Shown one piece after another: positions 1-5,723 of a stretch of DNA of 9,679 bases (positions are counted from its first letter, which is position 1; each line of letters opens with the position of its first letter). Origin of the DNA: Bacteroidota bacterium (GTDB lineage Bacteria > Bacteroidota > Ignavibacteria > UBA10030 > UBA8401). The notes below the pieces were generated by a model, which saw only the letters and a list, made by a program, of their open reading frames with translations, was not told the origin of the DNA and ran no database searches. The stretch is taken from assembly GCA_023229405.1 (NCBI GenBank), contig JALNZH010000125.1, forward strand, positions 1 through 9,679, given 5' to 3'. A program made the position numbers and the translations under genes.

Positions 1-41
1 TGGCAAATATCACACTCTCATTCATTTTGACATAACTACTC

Positions 42-1001
42 ATGAAAGTTCTCATCACCGGAATCGGCGGTTTTGCAGGAAGTCATCTTGCCGATTATAT
101 CTCTGCGCATACGAGCGACGAGATCTTCGGTATTCTGCGGGATCTTGAAAAGGATGACAATCTTCGTCAATTGGATGGCCGTGTTCAACTCTCCACGTGC
201 GAGATCACGGATTTTCAATCCACCTTCAAAGTAATCAAAGAGATAAAACCGGATATTATTTTTCATGTCGCCGGTCAGGCATTTGTTCCCAGTTCGTTTG
301 AACATGCGGCGGAAACATTTAAAACAAATGTGATCGGAACGATTAATATCTTTGAAGCGGTAAAAGCGAGCGAAATTTCTCCCCGCATAATCGTTGTTAC
401 TTCTGGCGAAGTATACGGTGAGACATTCGGTTTACCTGCGTTGCATACCGAACAATCTATTCCACAGCCGGTAAATCCCTATGCAGCAAGCAAGACAAGT
501 GTAGACTATATTGCACAGACGTATAAAAAATATGAGGGACTGAACATTGTGATTGCTCGTCCGTTCAATCATACCGGACCGCGTCAAAAACCAAACTTTG
601 TGTGTTCCTCTCTTGCTAAACAAATTGTGACACTTCAGCGATCCAAATCGCCGATGATTCTCCGTGTGGGGAACATTAAAGCTCGCCGAGATTTTACCGA
701 TGTTCGAGATATTGCACAGGGATATTGGATGTTGTCGCAGATTGACAACAAGCATAATTATATTTTCAATCTTTGTTCCGGCAGAATCTATTCTATTGAA
801 AATATCATTCAACTCTACGAGGAAATTCTTGGTGTGAAGTTTGAATTGAACGTGGAACCGAAGCGTCTCAGAGGTTATGATATACAATTGCTCGCCGGCA
901 ATGCCAGTGCAATCAATCATTCGGTCGGTTGGAAAGCAGAAATTCCATTGAAACAAACGTTAACTGATCTTTTAGAATATTGGAATCATAAGGAAATCTA
1001 A
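42..1001 (+). CDS. rmd: GDP-4-keto-6-deoxy-D-mannose reductase, Rmd type (extended SDR)
   Basis: This 319-residue protein is a predicted cytoplasmic short-chain dehydrogenase/reductase of the extended type. It would reduce the 4-keto group of GDP-4-keto-6-deoxy-D-mannose with NAD(P)H to give GDP-D-rhamnose. The N-terminal Rossmann motif is TGIGGFAGS (glycines 7, 10 and 13). The catalytic set is TSGE at 120-123 with Tyr147 and Lys151 in YAASK. The segment ARPFNHTGPRQ and the later RRDFTDVRDI match what I recall of Rmd proteins and differ from the GDP-fucose synthase pattern. The following gene supplies the expected substrate, one base after this stop. The ATG at 42 puts the Rossmann strand at residues 2-6, as usual for the family, but no clear ribosome binding site precedes it. 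Another NDP-sugar epimerase/dehydratase specificity is possible, so the family is firm and the exact substrate less so. Confidence 0.8.
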   Translation: MKVLITGIGGFAGSHLADYISAHTSDEIFGILRDLEKDDNLRQLDGRVQLSTCEITDFQSTFKVIKEIKPDIIFHVAGQAFVPSSFEHAAETFKTNVIGTINIFEAVKASEISPRIIVVTSGEVYGETFGLPALHTEQSIPQPVNPYAASKTSVDYIAQTYKKYEGLNIVIARPFNHTGPRQKPNFVCSSLAKQIVTLQRSKSPMILRVGNIKARRDFTDVRDIAQGYWMLSQIDNKHNYIFNLCSGRIYSIENIIQLYEEILGVKFELNVEPKRLRGYDIQLLAGNASAINHSVGWKAEIPLKQTLTDLLEYWNHKEI

Positions 1002-1002
1002 T

Positions 1003-2046
1003 ATGGCAAAAAAAGCACTTGTCACTGGAATCACTGGTCAAGACGGATCATACTTGGCAGAACTGCTGTTGGAAAAAGGATATGAAGTCCACGGCGTTAT
1101 TCGCAGAAGCAGTTCGTTCAATACCGGACGGATTGATCATCTCTACAATGATCCAAAATATTCCGGTTCAAAATTTTTTCTTCATTACGGTGATGTGACC
1201 GACACCAGCAATATTAATCGGTTGTTGGAAAAAATAGAACCGAACGAAGTGTATAATTTAGCAGCACAGAGTCACGTAAAAGTTTCATTCGAAGTGCCGG
1301 AATATACGGCCGAAGTTGACGCAGTCGGGACTTTGCGTTTCTTAGATGCAATTCGGGAAACCGGCATCTCGACAAAATTTTATCAGGCATCAACAAGTGA
1401 ACTGTATGGCAAAGTGCAGGAAATCCCACAGTCCGAAAAAACCCCATTCTATCCGAGAAGTCCGTATGGAGTTGCAAAATTATACGGGTATTGGATTATT
1501 GTTAATTATCGGGAAGCATACAATATTTTTGCATGCAACGGAATATTGTTCAATCATGAATCTCCCCGCCGCGGCGAAACATTTGTTACGCGAAAAATTA
1601 CGATGGCCGCATCAAAAATAAAATTGGGAATGCAGGATAAGCTGACGCTTGGTAATCTGAATTCTAAACGTGACTGGGGTTACGCACCAGAGTATGTGGA
1701 AGGTATGTGGCGTATGTTGCAGCGTGATGTTGCGGAAGATTTTGTATTGGCAACGGGTGAAACACATGAAGTCCGCACCTTCGTCGATGCTGCATTCAAC
1801 GAGCTCGGTATTGAACTTCGTTGGGAAGGCCAGGGAGAGAAGGAACAGGGAATCGATAAAAAATCAGGGAAAATTCTGGTAGCTGTCGATCCGAAATATT
1901 ATCGTCCAACCGAAGTTGACCTGCTGATCGGCGACGCAACCAAGGCGAAACAAAAACTTGGTTGGGAAGCGAAAACGAAATTTGCTGATCTAGCCCGGTT
2001 AATGGCCAAAGCAGATTATGAACTGGTGAAAAAACGAGGATATTGA
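1003..2046 (+). CDS. gmd: GDP-mannose 4,6-dehydratase
   Basis: Gmd converts GDP-D-mannose to GDP-4-keto-6-deoxy-D-mannose, the branch point for GDP-L-fucose, GDP-D-rhamnose and related sugars. It is cytoplasmic and uses tightly bound NADP(H). The 347-residue protein opens with VTGITGQDGSYL (glycines 9, 12 and 15) and contains STSELYG with Thr131 and Glu133. Tyr155 and Lys159 lie in YGVAK. These match the E. coli set Thr132/Glu134/Tyr156/Lys160 with an offset of one. FNHESPRRGETFVTRKI is another strongly conserved Gmd block. AAGGA at 990-994 sits 8 bases before the ATG, inside the end of the upstream gene. The gene is sandwiched between two reductases that can use its product, so the three probably act as one pathway unit. 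The protein appears intact, with no missing catalytic residue. Confidence 0.97.
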   Translation: MAKKALVTGITGQDGSYLAELLLEKGYEVHGVIRRSSSFNTGRIDHLYNDPKYSGSKFFLHYGDVTDTSNINRLLEKIEPNEVYNLAAQSHVKVSFEVPEYTAEVDAVGTLRFLDAIRETGISTKFYQASTSELYGKVQEIPQSEKTPFYPRSPYGVAKLYGYWIIVNYREAYNIFACNGILFNHESPRRGETFVTRKITMAASKIKLGMQDKLTLGNLNSKRDWGYAPEYVEGMWRMLQRDVAEDFVLATGETHEVRTFVDAAFNELGIELRWEGQGEKEQGIDKKSGKILVAVDPKYYRPTEVDLLIGDATKAKQKLGWEAKTKFADLARLMAKADYELVKKRGY

Positions 2047-2047
2047 T

Positions 2048-2977
2048 TTGGAAAAAAAAGCAAAAATCTTCGTCGCCGGTCATCGAGGGCTTGTCGGATC
2101 CGCTATTCTCCGGTTGCTGCATGACCAGGGATATACAAACCTGATCTCCCGAACTCATTCTGAACTTGATCTTACCGACCAATCTGAGGTTAAAGCATTT
2201 TTTGAACGTGAAAGACCAGAATATGTTTTTCTGGCCGCGGCAAAGGTCGGAGGGATTCATGCCAATAATACGTACCCAGCTGAGTTTATCTATCAAAATC
2301 TGGCAGTTCAGAATAATGTCATTCACTTTTCGTATTTGTACGGCGTGAAAAAACTCTGCTTCCTCGGAAGTTCATGCATCTACCCAAAGTTGTCTCCTCA
2401 GCCGATGAAAGAGGAATATCTGCTCGACGGAAAACTGGAACCGACCAACGAACCGTATGCCATTGCCAAGATCGCAGGAATTGAAATGGCTAAATCATAC
2501 AATCGTCAGTACGGTACAAAATATATTTCCGTTATGCCGACTAACCTGTACGGTCCGAATGACAATTTTGACCTTCAGAATTCCCATGTTCTTCCGGCGC
2601 TGATCCGTAAATTCGTTGAAGCGAAAGAAAGCAATTCACCCGCCGTCATATTGTGGGGGACAGGTAGACCCAGACGTGAATTCCTGTTTGTTGACGATAT
2701 GGCTGAGGCTTGTATTTTCCTTATGAATACATATGACGGCAACGAATTTTTTAATATCGGCACCGGCGAAGATGTAACAATTCTGGAAGTTGCTCAAAAG
2801 ATTAAAGCAATTGTGGGATTTACCGGAGCATTGGAATTCGACAGTACCAAACCGGATGGGACAGTGCGAAAATTGCTGGATGTCTCAAGAATAAATGCTC
2901 TGGGATGGAAAGCAAAAATTGGATTGCAAGATGGGTTGGAAAAAGCGATCGATTGGTATATTAAAAACAGGAAGTAA
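2048..2977 (+). CDS. fcl: GDP-L-fucose synthase (epimerase/reductase), TTG start
   Basis: This bifunctional SDR enzyme (also called WcaG or GMER) epimerises GDP-4-keto-6-deoxy-mannose at C3 and C5, then reduces C4 with NADPH to give GDP-L-fucose. The 309 residues begin with FVAGHRGLVGSAI (glycines 11, 14 and 17). They continue with LGSSCIYP (Ser108, Ser109, Cys110), Tyr137 and Lys141 in YAIAK, and His180 in the NSHVLPAL block. These correspond to E. coli Ser107, Cys109, Tyr136, Lys140 and His179. The start is TTG: the only earlier in-frame codons lie inside gmd and include no ATG or GTG close by, and GAGGA at 2036-2040 gives a 7-base spacing. One base separates it from the gmd stop, so translational coupling is likely. 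The length is slightly below that of the E. coli enzyme (321). No terminator hairpin is visible after the stop, only an A-run. Confidence 0.96.
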   Translation: MEKKAKIFVAGHRGLVGSAILRLLHDQGYTNLISRTHSELDLTDQSEVKAFFERERPEYVFLAAAKVGGIHANNTYPAEFIYQNLAVQNNVIHFSYLYGVKKLCFLGSSCIYPKLSPQPMKEEYLLDGKLEPTNEPYAIAKIAGIEMAKSYNRQYGTKYISVMPTNLYGPNDNFDLQNSHVLPALIRKFVEAKESNSPAVILWGTGRPRREFLFVDDMAEACIFLMNTYDGNEFFNIGTGEDVTILEVAQKIKAIVGFTGALEFDSTKPDGTVRKLLDVSRINALGWKAKIGLQDGLEKAIDWYIKNRK

Positions 2978-3005
2978 AAAAAAATCAAAAGAACCAAAAT
3001 CGGAA

Positions 3006-3037
3006 TTTGAACTCATCCTCAATTTGTTGTATATTTA
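3006..3037 (+). promoter_or_regulatory. Promoter of the tRNA-Ala gene
   Basis: TTGAAC at 3007-3012 and TATATT at 3030-3035 are separated by 17 bases. Each has at most one or two mismatches to the sigma-70 consensus. The same stretch also reads TTTG (3006-3009), 20 bases, TATATTTA (3030-3037), which is seven of eight in the downstream box of the Bacteroidetes TTTG / TAnnTTTG consensus. The expected start point near 3042 leaves about six bases of leader before the mature tRNA at 3048. The promoter may also serve the SRP RNA gene behind it. Confidence 0.6.
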
Positions 3038-3047
3038 GCAGAGAACT

Positions 3048-3121
3048 GGGGCTGTAGCTCAGTTTGGGAGAGCGATTCGTTCGCAACGAATAGGTCGTCG
3101 GTTCGATCCCGATCAGCTCCA
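3048..3121 (+). tRNA. tRNA-Ala (anticodon CGC)
   Basis: The 74-base cloverleaf folds completely. The acceptor arm is 3048-3054 with 3114-3120. The D stem is 3057-3060 with 3070-3073. The anticodon stem is 3075-3079 with 3087-3091, around the loop TTCGCAA. The T stem is 3097-3101 with 3109-3113, around TTCGATC. The anticodon CGC (3082-3084) reads GCG. The acceptor contains the G3-U70 wobble pair, the known identity element for alanyl-tRNA synthetase, which independently supports Ala. The discriminator is A (3121). The CCA end is not encoded: CAG follows. The gene has its own promoter and lies 38 bases ahead of the SRP RNA. Confidence 0.95.
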
Positions 3122-3124
3122 CAG

Positions 3125-3159
3125 AAAAATTTACAATTTTTTGCAGTATAAGATATATT
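3125..3159 (+). promoter_or_regulatory. tRNA-SRP spacer: AT-only stem-loop and possible SRP RNA promoter
   Basis: AAAAATT (3125-3131) and AATTTTT (3135-3141) can pair around a 3-base loop. This is too weak to be a convincing terminator, but it could mark the tRNA 3' trailer. TATAAG at 3147-3152 would give a start near 3159, just where the SRP RNA helix begins, but it lacks a good -35 box. A second reading, TTTACA (3130-3135), 18 bases, TATATT (3154-3159), would start inside the RNA. Co-transcription with the tRNA followed by processing is equally possible. Confidence 0.3.
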
Positions 3160-3254
3160 TGCCAAGCCCTGTACAACTTTATGTTGGACAACCCTGCCAG
3201 GTCCGGAAGGAAGCAACAGCCTCCAAAGCAGAGTGTGATGCAGTAAGCTTGGCA
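3160..3254 (+). ncRNA. ffs: Signal recognition particle RNA, small bacterial (4.5S) type
   Basis: This RNA is the scaffold of the bacterial signal recognition particle. With Ffh it delivers ribosomes making membrane proteins to the FtsY receptor. The diagnostic apical domain is present: CAGGTCCGGAAGGAAGCA around 3199-3214, with the GGAA tetraloop at 3205-3208 and the purine-rich internal loop that Ffh's M domain binds. The ends close as GCCAAGC (3161-3167) with GCTTGGC (3247-3253). The total of about 95 bases is close to the E. coli 4.5S RNA (114) and lacks the Alu-like domain of the long Bacillus form. The exact ends are estimated from the closing helix. A protein reading frame across this stretch is not real. 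Confidence 0.95.
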
Positions 3255-3260
3255 TTTTTT
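3247..3260 (+). terminator. Likely intrinsic terminator of the SRP RNA
   Basis: The 3' half of the SRP closing helix, GCTTGGC, is followed after one A by six Ts (3255-3260). The RNA's own long hairpin plus the U-run would act as a Rho-independent terminator, a common arrangement for small SRP RNAs. It would also separate the RNA genes from the rng operon. Confidence 0.55.
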
Positions 3261-3322
3261 ATTTCCCCACACCAGAAACATACCTTGCAAGCCATCCTAT
3301 CTTTTAGTAAATTTCAAGTAAT

Positions 3323-3354
3323 TTGTGAAGAAAAGGCAGTAATCGGTATATAAT
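3323..3354 (+). promoter_or_regulatory. Possible promoter of the rng operon
   Basis: TATAAT at 3349-3354 is a perfect -10 box, within TATATAATTTATT. The best upstream partner is TTGTGA at 3323-3328 (four of six), but the 20-base spacing is longer than usual. A start would fall near 3361 and give a leader of about 125 bases ahead of rng. The AT-rich background makes a chance -10 match possible. Confidence 0.35.
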
Positions 3355-3363
3355 TTATTGCTA

Positions 3364-3457
3364 ATGGATAATTTTGTGCAGTTGAAAAACAAGTGTTTAT
3401 CCCAAAAATTGGGATCTATTTTTATCATTTAGGAACTCGACAAGTCAATGGGACTTG
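3364..3457 (+). promoter_or_regulatory. rng leader with two stem-loops and a 22-codon open frame
   Basis: ATCCCAA (3399-3405) and TTGGGAT (3409-3415) form a perfect 7-bp stem with loop AAA, followed by CTATTTTTAT, so it resembles a weak terminator or attenuator. CAAGTC (3441-3446) and GACTTG (3452-3457) can form a second 6-bp stem nearer the start codon. A 22-codon frame runs from ATG 3364 to TAG 3430-3432 across the first stem. It has no ribosome binding site and would be nearly leaderless if transcription starts near 3361. The stems are read directly; a regulatory role is inference. I see nothing else in 3255-3485. Confidence 0.35.
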
Positions 3458-3485
3458 GTTGTTGTTGTGAAAGGTTGTACATGTA

Positions 3486-5066
3486 ATGAAAAAAGAAATT
3501 TTAATCAATTCCGTAGGTAACGAGATCCGCATTGCGATTACCGAAGAAGGGAAACTAGCGGAATTGTTCGTAGAAACGCCTGAAAAAGAGCGGATGGTTG
3601 GAGATATTTACTTTGGGAAGGTGGCCAAAGTAATGCCAGGTATTCAGGCGGCATTTATCGATATCGGATTACCTCAGGATGCTTTTTTGCATTTTTCCGA
3701 TATTAGCGACGTTCAAGATGAATATAATGCCATGTTGGATGACGACGATGACGATGATGAAGAGGGGGATGAAAACGGTGATGGTCCGATTGCCTCAAAA
3801 CCGAAGCAGGAGAAAAAACCAAGAGAAGAGCGGCGTAAACAAGTAAATCTTCAAAAAGGTCAGGAAATCATCGTGCAGGTTACAAAAGAACCTGTTGGTA
3901 AAAAAGGAGTACGTGTAACATCGCAAGTTTCGTTGCCGGGACGTTTTCTGGTGTTGCTGCCGTTCGATGGAAAAGTAGGAATATCAAAAAAGATCAGCAG
4001 TTTTCGCGAACGCCGCCGTTTGCGAAGATTGGTACGCAGTATTCTTCCACAAGGATTCGGTGTAATTGTCCGAACCAATGCAGAAAATCAGGATGAAAAA
4101 CTCTTTTTGAACGATCTGGAATCATTGCTGGCAACATGGCGGGAGATTGAAAAAAGTGCGAAGGAAGAACAGCCGCCGGCACTCATTTATAAGGATATGG
4201 CAACCACGTCCAGCGTTATTCGCGATCTATTCAGCGAACAGGTTGAACGCGTTGTGACAGATGATAAACGCCTGTTCAAAGAAATCAAATCGTATGTAAA
4301 AGTCTTTTCTCCGGAAATGGCTGACCGGGTGGAGTTTTACAGCAAACGGGAACCGTTGTTTGATGCATTCGGAATCGAAAAAGAGATCGCAACGCTTCTT
4401 GTCCGGAAAGTGTGGCTGAAACACGGCGGATATATTATTGTTGAACAGACCGAAGCGATGGTGGTGGTAGACGTAAACAGCGGACGGTATGCGGCCAGCA
4501 AAGAACAGGAAGAAAACTCACTCCGCACAAACCTGGAAGCGGCGCGCGAGATCTCCCGTCAGATTCGTCTGCGAGATATGGGCGGAATTATTGTGATCGA
4601 TTTCATCGACATGCTTGACGATCGAAACAAGAAAAAAGTCTACGACGAGATGAAGAAGGAGTTCAAACGTGACCGGTCGAAGCATACAATTCTTCCGTTG
4701 ACCGATTTCTGCCTAATGCAGATCACCCGTCAGCGCCAGCGCCAGAGTATTATTCACAGCTTTACAGAGCCGTGCCCTGTGTGCGGCGGTACCGGAACAA
4801 TCCAATCGAAGACAACAATCCTCAGCCACATTGAACGGTGGCTGCGGCGGTATCGTGCGGAAGGAAAAGAGTTCAGCATTCACCTGAAAGTCCATCCGAG
4901 CATGGCGGAATATCTGACGCTCGGTTTCTTCAGCCGCATATGGCAGTTACGGTTGAACTCGATGAAATGGGTGACCATCGAAGCAGATAAATCTCTTCCG
5001 ATCGATGAGTTCAGATTTATTTCCGTTAAACAAGATAAAGATATCACACCAGAATTTTTGAATTAG
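3486..5066 (+). CDS. rng: Ribonuclease E/G family endoribonuclease (RNase G-like)
   Basis: This is a predicted single-strand endoribonuclease for rRNA/tRNA maturation and mRNA decay. The 526 residues contain an N-terminal S1 RNA-binding domain (about 36-145) interrupted by an insertion of roughly 40 residues. The insertion starts with seven aspartates (85-91), continues E/D/G-rich, then turns basic. Arg196-Thr197 fit the 5'-monophosphate sensor. The catalytic Mg2+ ligands are Asp329 in VVVDVNSG and Asp372 in DFIDM, spaced 43 apart like E. coli RNase E Asp303 and Asp346. CPVCGG at 430-435 is the zinc-link that joins protomers in the tetramer. There is no long disordered C-terminal scaffold as in E. 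coli RNase E, so the length points to RNase G. The ATG at 3486 follows AAGG (3471-3474). It heads a run of four more genes with short or overlapping junctions. Confidence 0.95.
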   Translation: MKKEILINSVGNEIRIAITEEGKLAELFVETPEKERMVGDIYFGKVAKVMPGIQAAFIDIGLPQDAFLHFSDISDVQDEYNAMLDDDDDDDEEGDENGDGPIASKPKQEKKPREERRKQVNLQKGQEIIVQVTKEPVGKKGVRVTSQVSLPGRFLVLLPFDGKVGISKKISSFRERRRLRRLVRSILPQGFGVIVRTNAENQDEKLFLNDLESLLATWREIEKSAKEEQPPALIYKDMATTSSVIRDLFSEQVERVVTDDKRLFKEIKSYVKVFSPEMADRVEFYSKREPLFDAFGIEKEIATLLVRKVWLKHGGYIIVEQTEAMVVVDVNSGRYAASKEQEENSLRTNLEAAREISRQIRLRDMGGIIVIDFIDMLDDRNKKKVYDEMKKEFKRDRSKHTILPLTDFCLMQITRQRQRQSIIHSFTEPCPVCGGTGTIQSKTTILSHIERWLRRYRAEGKEFSIHLKVHPSMAEYLTLGFFSRIWQLRLNSMKWVTIEADKSLPIDEFRFISVKQDKDITPEFLN

Positions 5067-5075
5067 GAGACAGGC

Positions 5076-5723
5076 ATGAAATTTTTTATCGATACTGCAA
5101 ATCTTGCCGAGATCAAAGAAGCAAACGACCTTGGCGTATTGGATGGTGTGACGACCAATCCCTCTCTTGTTGCGAAAGAAGGGAAAGAATTTATTCCGCT
5201 GCTGAAAGAAATTTGTTCCGTGGTGAACGGACCGATCAGCGCGGAAGTTGTTGCCATGGATTTTGAAGGAATGATGAAAGAAGGGAAAGAACTTGCGAAG
5301 ATCCACGACAATATCGTTGTAAAGTTGCCGCTCATCAAAGAAGGATTAAAAGCAGCAAAAGCATTTCATTCTGAAGGAATCCGGACGAATGTAACATTAT
5401 GTTTCTCAGCGAACCAGGCATTATTGGCGGCGAAAGCCGGCGCAACGTATGTCAGTCCTTTTGTCGGTCGTCTTGACGATATCAGCACGGACGGAATGCA
5501 ACTGATTGAACAAATTGTGACAATTTATAATAATTATGGATTTGAAACGGAAGTCCTCGTAGCAAGCGTTCGACATCCGATCCATGTAATGCAGGCAGCG
5601 CTGATGGGAGCACATGTCTGCACGATGCCGTTTAAAGTTATCGACCAGCTGGTGAAACATCCGTTGACCGACATTGGCCTTGAAAAATTTCTTGCTGACT
5701 GGAAAAAAGGAAAAACAAAATGA
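5076..5723 (+). CDS. tal: Transaldolase, short TalC/FSA-like family
   Basis: This is a cytoplasmic (beta/alpha)8 class I aldolase of 215 residues, of the compact type that includes Bacillus YwjH and E. coli fructose-6-phosphate aldolase (FSA). The Schiff-base lysine is Lys83 in VVKLPLI, matching FSA Lys85. At the two positions known to separate the activities it has Glu57 (FSA Gln59) and Phe129 (FSA Tyr131), the transaldolase state. It should therefore transfer dihydroxyacetone units between sedoheptulose-7-phosphate and glyceraldehyde-3-phosphate in the non-oxidative pentose phosphate pathway. TTNPSL at 26-31 and VSPFVGRLDD are further family marks. AGGAG (5065-5069) overlaps the rng stop and lies 6 bases before the ATG. 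The gene's last four bases overlap the gcvT start. The protein appears complete; transaldolase over FSA is inferred from residues only. Confidence 0.92.
   Translation: MKFFIDTANLAEIKEANDLGVLDGVTTNPSLVAKEGKEFIPLLKEICSVVNGPISAEVVAMDFEGMMKEGKELAKIHDNIVVKLPLIKEGLKAAKAFHSEGIRTNVTLCFSANQALLAAKAGATYVSPFVGRLDDISTDGMQLIEQIVTIYNNYGFETEVLVASVRHPIHVMQAALMGAHVCTMPFKVIDQLVKHPLTDIGLEKFLADWKKGKTK

Noticed and set aside
27..32. Perfect TTGACA upstream of rmd
   Set aside because: It lies ten bases before the start codon, so a matching -10 box would fall inside the gene. TTTG at 26-29 has the same problem. No usable promoter can be assigned from the 41 bases available.
432..956. Minus-strand frame of 174 codons inside rmd
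   Set aside because: It is antisense to the conserved catalytic core of the reductase, with no ribosome binding site or family features.
2985..3290. Minus-strand open frames across 2985-3290 and 3019-3255 that could encode proteins of 78 to 101 residues
   Set aside because: They run antisense through the tRNA-Ala and SRP RNA genes. The LIGIEPTTYSLRTNRSP and GADRDRTDDL strings are well-known translation artefacts of tRNA genes.
3284..3291. Palindrome CTTGCAAG between the SRP RNA and rng
   Set aside because: Eight bases with no partner copy nearby are expected by chance; there is no basis for calling an operator.
3141..3353. Plus-strand 70-codon frame over the SRP RNA
   Set aside because: The QPCQVRKEATA stretch is simply the conserved SRP RNA apical loop read as codons, a common false gene call. 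No ribosome binding site is seen.
3732..3758. GAY codon run as a possible microsatellite causing phase variation
   Set aside because: The triplets mix GAC and GAT, so the tract is imperfect, and triplet changes would keep the frame. It encodes the acidic insertion rather than a switch.
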